Positions 1-9,710 of a stretch of DNA of 64,000 nucleotides are shown in pieces. The position numbers and the translations under genes were made by a program. Within the stretch, counting starts at the first letter, position 1; every line of letters begins with the position of its first letter. A model generated the notes under the pieces. That model saw only the letters and a program-made list of their open reading frames with translations, had not been told where the DNA came from and ran no database searches. The DNA lies in the NCBI GenBank assembly GCA_039105265.1, contig JAPFFF010000008.1, forward strand, positions 2,542,001 through 2,606,000, read 5' to 3'. The DNA comes from Tritrichomonas musculus (lineage: Eukaryota; Parabasalia; Tritrichomonadida; Tritrichomonadidae).

Positions 1-255
1 TCAACAGTTTGAATAATGAAAGAATTGTTCTTTGGTTACTTCAAGATGAATGGCAATATTGATCATATCATTTTCAGAGAATCAAATTGAAGTATTCAAA
101 GAGACAAGATTTTTTAATTTGATTGCAATAGTTCAATTATCCCTCCTCATGAAACAGTAGTTCATATTCTAGAAGATAACAGTGGTTCATATTTATTATA
201 AAATTCTTTTTATTAGAAAACTTTTATATAAGTAAATTAATTACTTTTTTTTTAT
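1..255. other. window edge, no supported gene
   Basis: No open frame of useful length is seen. The sequence is slightly less AT-biased than typical spacer up to about 200. It could be the worn 3' end of a gene lying outside the window, but nothing identifies it. Confidence 0.3.
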
Positions 256-1638
256 TTAAAAATCTTGTGGTATTTCTCTTTCAACATCATCATTACATTG
301 AATATCAATTTTAATTTCTTTAAATGATTCACTTTCAGACATTATGTAAAATAACGAGTTAGCTTTGGTGTCATCATAATTTTGCTTTTCAGCATCACTA
401 CTATATTCGAATTTTTCTTTATAAATTTCATCAATAAAAAATGTTAAATTATCAATTTCATTTTTCAATGATTTCACTTTACTTTGATATATAGAAGAAA
501 TGATATTAAATGGGCAATCTTCACAAGTGTTTTTTACAATATCAAAGACAACAGATTTTAAAAATCTTTTATAAGAGCCTTTTAAAATGGTACAGTATTT
601 TTGGTCAAAAATTGTTGTTCTTTCCAATATTTCTTTTTTGATTTCATTATTTTTTTTTATAACTTTTTCTTCATCATTAAAATTAATTTGGATAAGAAGT
701 AAAATATCAGTAATCGCGCTCTGATAGAGGTAATCAATTGGAACTTGAGTTATGTTTGGTTCCAAAAATTTCTTTCCAAAATTTTGCCATATTTGATTTA
801 TTTTTTCTTTAATTTCATTAATTTGTTCCATTTTTTCTTGATTTGAAGAGTAACTTAATTCATTTTTGGGCAGTATGCTAACATTTTTATTAAGGCTTTT
901 ATTTTCAACTAATGAATCCATTTTTTGTATAATATCATTTGGTTTTGGTGATTCTGATACTATTTTATTTTGTGCAAGCAAAAGCTTCTCTTTGAAACTC
1001 ATATTATTTGTAGTTTTATTTTTTTCATGTGTAGTGTTTGATTGATTGCTATCTTCTTTTTCTATTTCATGAATATTGTTATTTTCTTGAGTTTTTGTTG
1101 TTATGTCGAGCTCATTTAATGCATTTGTACATTTTTTATTTGCATTCAATGTTGGCTGAGATTCCTTCATCAATCTATTTTGAGCAAGTTGAAGTTTTTC
1201 TTTGAAACTCAAATATTTTCCATCATTTGTTTCGTTTTGATCTTCTTCCTTCTTTTCTAATTGAACATCATTATAATGTTTTAATTGAATATCTTCCATC
1301 TTATTTTTAGCTCTTGAATAAATAGGTTGCTGAGCAGATTCAGTTTGGACATTACTTTGTTTTGGTGATTCATTTCTCTCACATGTAAATTTTTCTTGGT
1401 TATTTATAGATCTTGATACCTGTACATTATGATTTATAGAATTTTGTGCTCGATTTGAACTTGGTTTTTCATAATTGCCATTATAATTTACATTTTTTGA
1501 AACATATGTACTTTTGTTGTTTTCTATTGGCTCTGCTAGTAAATTTTTCTTATTAATATCCTGGGAAGATGATTCAATGTTCCTACTGGCTATTCTGAGC
1601 TTTTCTTTAAAACTTAAACTACCTCTTTCGATACTCAT
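256..1638 (-). CDS. hypothetical protein with three SFKEKL motifs
   Basis: A 460-residue intact reading frame begins at a clear ATG. I do not recognise the family. The visible feature is a motif, SFKEKL followed by an A-x-N-rich helix start, repeated at about residues 8-19, 143-154 and 213-224. The motifs sit in a disordered linker rich in Asn, Gln, Lys and Glu. From about residue 270 to 430 the protein is helical and hydrophobic in pattern, with a small cysteine pair (CEDC). The repeats look like short linear binding motifs displayed on a flexible arm, with a folded C-terminal domain, but that role is inference. No signal peptide or membrane segment is seen. Decayed pieces of the same 3' end lie near 7.6 and 9.6 kb on the same strand, so this was once a small local family. 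Confidence 0.75.
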   Translation of the reverse strand: MSIERGSLSFKEKLRIASRNIESSSQDINKKNLLAEPIENNKSTYVSKNVNYNGNYEKPSSNRAQNSINHNVQVSRSINNQEKFTCERNESPKQSNVQTESAQQPIYSRAKNKMEDIQLKHYNDVQLEKKEEDQNETNDGKYLSFKEKLQLAQNRLMKESQPTLNANKKCTNALNELDITTKTQENNNIHEIEKEDSNQSNTTHEKNKTTNNMSFKEKLLLAQNKIVSESPKPNDIIQKMDSLVENKSLNKNVSILPKNELSYSSNQEKMEQINEIKEKINQIWQNFGKKFLEPNITQVPIDYLYQSAITDILLLIQINFNDEEKVIKKNNEIKKEILERTTIFDQKYCTILKGSYKRFLKSVVFDIVKNTCEDCPFNIISSIYQSKVKSLKNEIDNLTFFIDEIYKEKFEYSSDAEKQNYDDTKANSLFYIMSESESFKEIKIDIQCNDDVEREIPQDF

Positions 1639-1930
1639 TATTGCTAATCAAAACGAAAAGTATTCAATTTTTAAGTTTTTTTCATTTCAAGTATACCAAT
1701 CACTATTTATTAACTTAAAGATATTTAATTTGCCATATAATATTATTAGAATTGAGTTTTATTTGACATTTTTATTTTTTTAATTAAATTTGTTGCTATA
1801 CTTTTATTTTCATTTTTTTATTTGAAATTTGAATTTCAAAAGAATTTTTTTTGTTTCTGTATGTGAGTACTTTATTGATTTCAATCATTTTATATATATA
1901 TAAAAAAGAAATATGTAATCTTAATTTTCT
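1639..1930. other. intergenic spacer
   Basis: AT-rich spacer between the SFKEKL gene and a MITE. A short plus-strand frame overlapping the gene start is a shadow. Nothing else is seen. Confidence 0.4.
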
Positions 1931-2178
1931 TTAAGGTACAAATCCAGTACGTTTAATAACCGCTATTTTTTTTGACATTCTCAAAGAATAAAATGACATG
2001 TTAAATAAAAAACGATTATTTTCATCCATTTCATATAACATGTCATAATGTTTATTTAAATTGTAAAATAAGTGTCAAAAACAAACCTAGTCAATTTAAA
2101 CTTTTTCAGAGACATGCAACTATTCAAATAATAAACGTTCTCCGATTCAAAAAATAACGTACTGGATTTGTACCTTAA
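1931..2178. mobile_element. 240 bp MITE with TTAA flanks
   Basis: Inverted ends of about 29 bp match closely. The left end reads TTAAGGTACAAATCCAGTAC from 1931, and the right end is its complement ending at 2178. Taking TTAA as the target duplication (1931-1934 and 2175-2178) leaves a 240 bp body that starts with GG and ends with CC and has no coding capacity. A second, internal inverted pair built on GACATGTT lies near 1993 and 2035. The TTAA-GG/CC-TTAA architecture is the same as that of the Kolobok-like transposon at 60750-62959, which could supply transposase for such non-autonomous copies; that link is inference. Confidence 0.7.
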
Positions 2179-2409
2179 AGAAAAAGATTTGATCATACAC
2201 AAATATTTGAATTAACTAATGATTTCAAAGAATTTTGAGACAAAAACCATATTTGGAAAAAATATTAAAGTACAATATTTATTAAATTAAGTTTGTCATT
2301 TCATTCAATATCATATTGATGTAAATTATTATAAACCGAATAATTATTTGAATAGTTTATTTTTTTCGGAAAAATAAGTTTATTATTGAACCATTTTTTG
2401 TTTGCTAAG

Positions 2410-5400
2410 ATGCCTATTCTAACACCAGTAGAAGCATACTATATTCACCAAAGTCAAATAAGATGCCCCTTTTTAAAAGAGTTTTTATTACACATGCTTC
2501 CTATTGCTGCAGAAAAAGTAGGTGCAAATTATAGGACAATTATGATATATGACAAGTTTTGTAAATATATCAATAAAAATTACAAAACACTATCAAGTAA
2601 ACTTGATATTAAAATAACAAATAGCAAAGGCCAAAATATTGAAAATATGTATTTATACTTCTTACAACAAATTCAAAATCAAATAAAAAGAGAAAATGAT
2701 AAAGATTTGAAAATTGTGCAAAATGATGTTGATATTTTCTATATACCAATTTCAAACCAATATTATTCATTTCATATTTCAGAATTATCATATGCTATTC
2801 TTAGTTTAAAAAAGAATATGAGTAAAGATGATATGATCATAATAAAATTAATGTGTTTAATATTAGGTGCATCAGGTCATGTTCAAATTTTATGTATTTC
2901 GAGCCAATTTGATTTCAATTCATCAATTACTTTTATACAAAATAGTTTATTATTCAGTGAATGCCATTTATTCAGAGAAGAATTATTAGAGATTTCATAT
3001 TTAAATACATTGGAATCAATCAATGATACATACTTTTATGTTTATATATCATCCAATAATCAACCAAAAAATGATTTTAAAAAAAATCCTTTTATTCAGA
3101 TTTTCCAAATTTCAGTTGATTTCTTCGAACTTTTTCAAAAAATTCAAAATCCATTTGAGAAAAGTTCCAACAAATATGTGTTTAACATAGAAAAATTCCA
3201 AATAAATAAAATTGCTATTTGCTTATATAACTTTCAAGAGTTTAAATCGAAAGATCAAAAAAATGATTGGTTGCCTCATAAAATACACAAATTTAGAAAA
3301 GTGTTTATATATGCAAATGATTTTATAAATTGGTTTGGAGGAAGAGTCAAATGTTATATGCAACCTAATCAAAATGATGATCCTTTTTATATAGATTACG
3401 ATGAAATCCATTACATGAAATTCGACTATTATATTGAGAATCCTTTATATTTAATTATCAATGGTACTGGCATTTCACAAGATTTAATCAATGGCATTGA
3501 AGACAATTTAACGTATTCAACCAAAATTACAAACAGATTAAAATCAAAAAATCCAGATCCAAATAAACACATCCAAGAAAAGATGCTGTATTCTTTTCAC
3601 AAAATTTATAAAGATTATAAAAATGAAAATGAGAAAGGGAAAAAAGCGTACTTGACACAAATATACACAGTAAATCATGCTATTAATTATTGTAATCAAT
3701 ACAAAAATGATGACGAACACAAAGGTTGCATATATCAAGTAAAAACAGGTGAAGGAAAATCTCTTATTGTTGCTGCTCTAGCCGAAATCTTTGCAAGGAT
3801 GAATAAAACAGTTCATATAGTTACATCAAATATTGGTCTTGCATGTAGAGATTATGAAAAATCATATAATTTCTTTAAATCGTGCGGATTTAAATCGTCT
3901 ATTCTTCTTCATGAAAAAGAACTCAAAGCAATAAAAAACAGCATGTCAATTGAATCATATAATGAATTATATCCTTCCAGAGAAGAAAAGAAAGATTTTT
4001 ATCATCCAAATTGCTTTAAAAACGCATCAAATATGAATCTGAAAGTATGCGAAAAAAGTATGTTTGGATGAGCATGCAATATTATATTTTCAACTTTTTT
4101 TAATTTTGAAGCTTGGTATTTAAGACAAATAGAAGATAATCTTTTTAAATATAAAGAATATTTCAATGATTGTTATCTTATTATAGATGAAGCAGATACA
4201 ATTCTAATTGATGAATTATTAAATGGAACAATTGTTTCAAGGAAAATGAATTCAAAAAGTGATGAAATTCTAGAATTTATTTATGATTCCTACATGGAAT
4301 GGAAATCACAAAATTTAGATGACAAAGAAAAATATATTGCTGATATAATCAAATCATTAAAAAAATTATGGCCTGAATGCGACGATATATCTGTTGACGA
4401 TATAAATTCAATGATTAATGATATTAATCATGCATTATCTTTTCAAGAAAATGAAAAATACATTATTGAAAAAAATGATAATGAAGAATATCATATTATT
4501 CCATTTGATAGTGAACATAAAGGAATTACAGAAATAAATAAAGAATTTGGTGGATTTATTCATCAATTTATTGGAATAAAAGAGAAAAAAAGGAATCCTA
4601 ATATTAAAATACAACCATTATCTCTTGATTACCTGTTTGTCTCTCATCAAATATTTGTTAGTGAATATAAAGGAATTTGGGGTTTCACTGGAACAGTTGG
4701 AACAAAAGATGAAAAAGAGATTCTTCGAAATTATTATAAAATTGATACCATAAATGTTCCTCACAATGCAACTAACTTTAGAAAAGATTTACCATCTATA
4801 ATTGTTTCTAATATTGATGAAAGAAATCAAAAAATTATTGAAGAAATACAGTATTACAATAATATGAATTTCCCAATTTTGGTAATTTTTGAGAAACCAA
4901 ATGAGATATCAGTTATCAATACATTGATAGAAAAAAATATTAAAAAACCTAGAATTATAACTTTTAATGGGAAAAATTTAAATAAGGATATGATTGAAAT
5001 GCAATCTGGGAAACCAGGTAATATTACTTTAGGAACCAATTTCTGTGGTAGAGGAACAAGTATTGACTATGATGAAAATTTCCCTCTTCATGTAATAATT
5101 ACATTTGGTCCCCTCAATGTTCGCGCTCTTGAGCAAGCATATGGAAGAACTGGAAGAGAAGGGAAGATAGGATCAACAAGAATTATTTGTACAAAAGAAT
5201 CTTATTTTAAATTGATAACAATACCATCGAATAATGAAATCAATAAAATTTTAAGTGAATATGATATTAAAAAACAAAAACAATTTGATTATATCAGGTA
5301 TTATAAAGATAATTTTCCTTGGATATTCAATCAAAACAATGACATTTTAAAACCAGAAAAATTTAGTTCATTCGATATTGAACAATTAAACAAAGCAATT

Positions 5401-6855
5401 ATTAACGTCAACAGGAGAACAGCCTATAATTACAATTTCCCAATTTGCATGAGTATTAAAACATATCATAGCATTCAATTGCAAAAGATTTACTCGCTTA
5501 AAAATTGTCCAGAATGCAAATATACTTGGATTCTTTTTCAAAAATATATCAAAGAATTCATTTTTGAAACTTGGTCTCTTTTTATTAACAAAATTCAAAG
5601 AGATTATAAAAAAGAAATAGAAAATAAATCGCATAATTCAATCAATTTTAATACTTTCTTTCAAATACAATATTATGATTTAAAATTCGAAATGAACAAA
5701 TATTTCCCCACTTATATAGACAAATCAGCAAAAAGTATATTTTTGAGAATGCATAAAATTGTCGTAGAAAAATGGACTCCTTTGATAATGAGCTATTTCC
5801 CTGAAGAATTGAGTCATTTTAGAGAAAAAAATAAAAAAAGCTATTCATTTTATAAAACAGGTTTTTATCCCTACGAAATAAAAGATGAATCAGGTTCTCG
5901 AGCATACAGTTTAAATAAAAATAATGAGAAAAAAATTAATTTCATACAAGATCCTGAAATATCATATGGAAAGTTCAGCATTACCCATATTATTGACTTA
6001 ATTTTTGAAAAGATTTGTGAAATTTTAGAAAAAGGATTGAATTATTTTTTTGACATTCATTTGTTTATAAGAAGAACTTTGGGAGGATGCGAATTTGGAT
6101 TTTGTATTGATCCTCTTTTTGAAGATATTATAGTTAATGAGCATCATTGCCTTTTCGACAAAACTCCATTATTTATAAGTGCTTTTTTATTTAAAAGTGA
6201 AAAGCCAATTATAGCTGCAATTCTTATAATTGTACTTGTTTTTGTTACCGCTGTTATTGCCAAAATAACTCAAATAATTGTAACTTCAGGTCCTTCATTT
6301 GTGGAAGCTTTGAGTGCTGCAGGTCATTATTTTTGGCAGAAATATAAAAAAATAGATTCAATAGAAAATAGTATCATCAATATAAGCCGAAATCGTAAAG
6401 CAATAGAAACAATGGCTAAAATTATTGATTGGTTGCAAACTCAAATATATAAAAATCTAGATCCATATGATGAAGATATTTTATTAATAATGAACACTGT
6501 TTTGGCAGGTATTACATCAAAAAGATTTAAAAATACAGGAACAATAAATGATGATGGAATCACATCAAAAATTCATATTGATCCACAAGCAGAAGAATTA
6601 TACGAAAACACAAATTTAGTTCAATTAATGATAAAATTTGGCATTCTTCTTTGCTTATTAATTTCTGCCTTTATTAAAAAATTCAAAGCACAAAATCCTT
6701 TGAAACAATCTAATGACTATCAAAAAGAATTTAAAGATAGAGAAGAATTAAGTGTTTATTTTCCTTCACATGAAATCAATATAGAAGAATTTGTTACTTA
6801 CCATCAAATCCAAAATGAAGTAGATGCTGAATCTTTACTTGATGACTATGTTTAA
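2410..6855 (+). pseudogene. SecA-like DEAD motor protein, one in-frame TGA
   Basis: One frame runs 1481 codons from ATG 2410 to TAA 6855, broken only by TGA at 4069-4071 (codon 554). An upstream TTG extends the frame but is not a likely eukaryotic start. SecA-type motifs lie on both sides of the stop: Walker A KTGEGKS near residue 442, DEAD-like LIIDEAD near 592, TNFCGRGTSI near 876 (compare TNMAGRGTDI of SecA), and QAYGRTGREG near 908. The C-terminal third is lineage-specific, with hydrophobic spans near residues 1264-1290 and 1402-1425 that could be membrane anchors. Large SecA-DEAD-like proteins of unknown role occur in several protists. Because the rest is open, the stop is either a recent mutation (TGG or CGA to TGA), a sequencing error, or read through. 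If translated only to the stop, the ATPase would be split. Confidence 0.75.
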
Positions 6856-7533
6856 TAATAAAGGAATTTCGTGTTGATCATTTTAATCATATAAAAAAGT
6901 CAACAAAAAATTTACATTATATTATACTTCTTTATCTATTATTTCAATGAATGCAATATGATTTTTTGAAATCCATTATCTATAACTTATCTAACTCTTT
7001 TTATTTAAAAGCAGTTTTAATCATATGAGTCTTGAAAAATAAAGTTTATCAACCAAAGATCTTCATAAATATGTCTGCAAGTTATTTTTATATATCGATG
7101 AATTCATTTGAAAACTCATTGAAATTTGACATCACATATTTTCTTTTAAAAAAATGTCATGAACAAAATAAATTATCAAATAAAGAGATTAATATATTAA
7201 TATGCATATTTCATAGATTCATTAGAAATATGGCACGAAATACTTTTAAAAATCATTTATTTTCTTTTTCATAAAATATTTAGATGTATTATATATTTAA
7301 TCATAAAGTTAACAAAAGTAGTATGATATTATAAAATGGAGATTATTATTATTAATTTTATATGGCAGTTTTATTTTTTGAATGACATTGAAAATTCGTA
7401 TCTTTTTCAATGCCTTGAAATTATATGGCATTTAATTGATTAGAGATATGAAAAAATATTTTCATTCATATTTTTTTTCTTTTTTTAATTGTTTTTATTG
7501 TTAATTTCTTTTTTTAAAGGATCCTTCATGAGG

Positions 7534-7566
<33 letters not shown>

Positions 7567-7605
7567 ATTTTAATGAGGTTATAAAAATGCAAAGTTATAT
7601 GGCAT
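6856..7605. other. gene-poor spacer with poly-A tract
   Basis: AT-rich spacer. A weak 80-codon frame at 7032-7274 begins at TTG and has no recognisable features, so I do not call it a gene. A run of about 28 A residues lies near 7538-7565. The words ATATGGCA occur three times between 7360 and 7610. Confidence 0.4.
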
Positions 7606-7611
7606 TCTTTT

Positions 7612-7672
7612 AAAATATCATATTTTTATTGAATATCAATTTTTATTTCTTGAAATGACTCACTTTATCATG
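7612..7672 (-). pseudogene. relic of the SFKEKL gene 3' end
   Basis: On the minus strand this stretch reads SESFQEIKIDIQ, matching SESFKEIKIDIQ near the C-terminus of the protein at 256-1638. Only this short piece survives, beside poly-A tracts. Confidence 0.55.
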
Positions 7673-7907
7673 ATGGATCTTTTTAATAGAAGACATTTAA
7701 TATTTTGGATATATAAATAACATCTTTTTCTTTTGTTTTCTCTCAATTAAAAAAAAAAAAAAAAAAAAAAAAACACTTCTATTGATGCTTCTCAAAAAAA
7801 ATTTGATGGTTTGGTTTATTCTTAAAATTGATTTTAAGAGAAAGATAATTAAATTGTTTATTCATTTAAAATTCATTTGGCACAAAGGATTTGGATTGTT
7901 ATCAAAA

Positions 7908-8087
7908 TTATATAGATTCTATCCATTTTATCTCGCATGAAAGAAAAAGAGTGTTATTCGATTGAATATCTTCTTCTTCGTTTTCATTTTCTAATATGAT
8001 GACTTTTGATACTTTTGCTGCATATTTTATATGGGCTTCTTTATCTTCAACTAAACAAACATATCCAAAATTTCCTTCTCCAGTTAT
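7908..8087 (-). pseudogene. protein kinase N-lobe fragment
   Basis: A 59-codon minus-strand fragment, too short to stand out as a gene, reads GEGNFGYVCLVED and then AAKV. That is the glycine-rich ATP loop (GxGxFGxV) followed at the proper distance by the lysine of the VAIK motif of eukaryotic protein kinases. A stop closes the frame after the next strand, and a stop also lies just upstream of the loop, so the helix C, catalytic loop and DFG parts are missing. It is a broken host gene fragment stranded in a gene graveyard. Confidence 0.6.
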
Positions 8088-8154
8088 TTTTTAAAATTGT
8101 ATTAGCTTAAATAGAGGAATGATTCAGAAGTCATATAAATTTAAAGGATTTTCT

Positions 8155-8330
8155 TTGAAAGCAAACGTTTTGAGAGAGAAAAACTTAAAATTTTAAAAAT
8201 ATTATTTGAAATACATGATATGAAATTCATTGAAAAAGTTGATTCTATGAATGATATAAAAAGTCAACTAATATTAAAACTTTGTTAAAATAATTGAACC
8301 AAGAATTATTTTTGATAAATATATGATCGT
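8155..8330 (-). pseudogene. relic of ankyrin gene 3' end
   Basis: The sequence closely matches 28575-28725 in the same orientation, that is, the last codons and 3' flank of the ankyrin N-terminal gene at 28677-29822. Shared words include TACATGATATGAA and TTGAACCAAGAATTATT. Together with the inverted copy at 24.9 kb, this makes three copies of the segment in the window. Confidence 0.6.
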
Positions 8331-8461
8331 AATTCAATCTCAAAATATTTCATAAATCAGAATGCATTTTTTGATTTAATCTTAAAATAAACATCAATAC
8401 ATTATATTTTTTATTTTAAAATATTTTTAAATCACAAATACCAATTATAAAAAAAGATAAA

Positions 8462-8558
8462 TATGTTTGAGATCTCGATATTAGATTTTTAAACTGATAA
8501 TCGAGTATCAGATGTAAAAAAGTGACGTTTTTGATATCGGTTCTCAAAATAACAAGCC
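8462..8558. mobile_element. truncated copy of the 17.7 kb MITE
   Basis: The end AACAAGCC followed by TA, preceded by CTCAAAAT and GATATC-type inverted words, matches the right end of the element at 17707-18172. The left part is missing. Confidence 0.5.
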
Positions 8559-9200
8559 TACTGACCTTATCAGGTGGTCTATATGTATTTTTTATAAAAA
8601 ATGTTAAACTTTTTGAGAAATCAATTTTTCTATTAATATTCCAAATAAAGCAAGTATTGTTGACTTCTCAACTTATTTATGCAATACTAATATGAAAAAA
8701 TACTTGTATATTATCTAGAATGTGCCAATCGGTATGTTTAAAAATAGCCCTGATGCAAATGTTTTAGAATATAATTATGATATCGATTGAGAACATTTGA
8801 TCAAAGAGATTTATGATTGAAAAATGTTTTTTTTTTTTTTTTTTTCCTCAATTAATTAATTAATTGAGAGAGAAAAAAAAATGTCAATCAATTGAGGGCG
8901 AAAAAATTGACTTACTAAACACAAATTTAAAGGTCTAAAATTGATTTTTTATGGTAGTTTTTGCATACCCAAAATCAGTACATTGCAATGTAATAAAATA
9001 AAATATTTGCCAAATATTTTATGCCAAATAATTATCTTTTTTCATTGCTTTGTTGATTTTTGAAATAATCAGATATCATTCTATTTCGATATTTTATATA
9101 TTTGTTATTTGTATTAATATAATTTAATTTATAATAAAAGATTTTTCAATATGATAATATATTTTTTTTTTCAAAGATATAATGAAAAATAAAAATGTTC
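8559..9200. other. gene-free spacer
   Basis: AT-rich sequence with a short inverted repeat at about 8850-8900 made of CTCAATTAATTAATTAATTG and a degenerate complement. No gene is seen. Confidence 0.4.
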
Positions 9201-9620
9201 TTATTTGTCGACGTAATTGCTCCATTTCGACAATACTGTCGAAGAATCGCTGACCCTTTTGAAGAAGACCGTTTTGTTTTCTTTTCCTGACTCGGTATCG
9301 ACAAACGATAGAAAAGTAGGAATCGGTTTTGTCAATGTTGAAGGAGTTGAATGAAGAGCTAAAAAGTCAACTTGAGACTGTGCAGCTCCTTCTTTCAAGT
9401 ATGGCAATAAACTTGAAAGGGACGTTTTTACTGATAAACAATGCACCAAAAATTGAGAGATTCTGACACATTCTGACATGGGAAGTGCGCTGTCATTCAG
9501 TATCTTAATGATCTCGTTCAGTTCTTTTGTTGATCTTGTTTTCAATGATGTCCAGCGATGGAGGGCAGAAAATGGACGATGTAATATCATTTTTATATTG
9601 AATATCTTGGAATGACTCAT
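9201..9620 (-). pseudogene. hypothetical ORF fused to an SFKEKL-gene relic
   Basis: A 139-codon frame has an ATG at 9620. Its body (9201-9575) is clearly richer in GC than its neighbours and encodes a helical, Ser- and Leu-rich stretch I do not recognise. The first dozen codons are not original to it. The DNA at about 9588-9690, read one frame over, gives KANSLF and ENESFQDIQ, matching the C-terminal part of the protein at 256-1638. The ATG was therefore gained by joining a gene scrap to a foreign piece. It is more likely a chimaeric remnant than a working gene, though a short expressed protein cannot be excluded. Confidence 0.4.
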
Positions 9621-9690
9621 TTTCAGATATAATTTAAAAATAAAGAGTTGGCTTTAACATAATCATCATTTTGTTTTTTGTATTTCTTTT
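9588..9690 (-). pseudogene. second relic of the SFKEKL gene 3' end
   Basis: The minus strand gives, with a stop inside, NDDYVKANSLF then ENESFQDIQ. It parallels YDDTKANSLF and SESFKEIKIDIQ in the 460-residue protein at the left of the window. It overlaps the start of the 139-codon frame in another frame. Confidence 0.6.
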
Positions 9691-9710
9691 AATAAAAAAA
9701 TTTTAATTGT

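Noticed and set aside
7032-7274. 80-codon plus-strand ORF
   Set aside because: It starts at TTG, has AT-driven composition and no recognisable motif.
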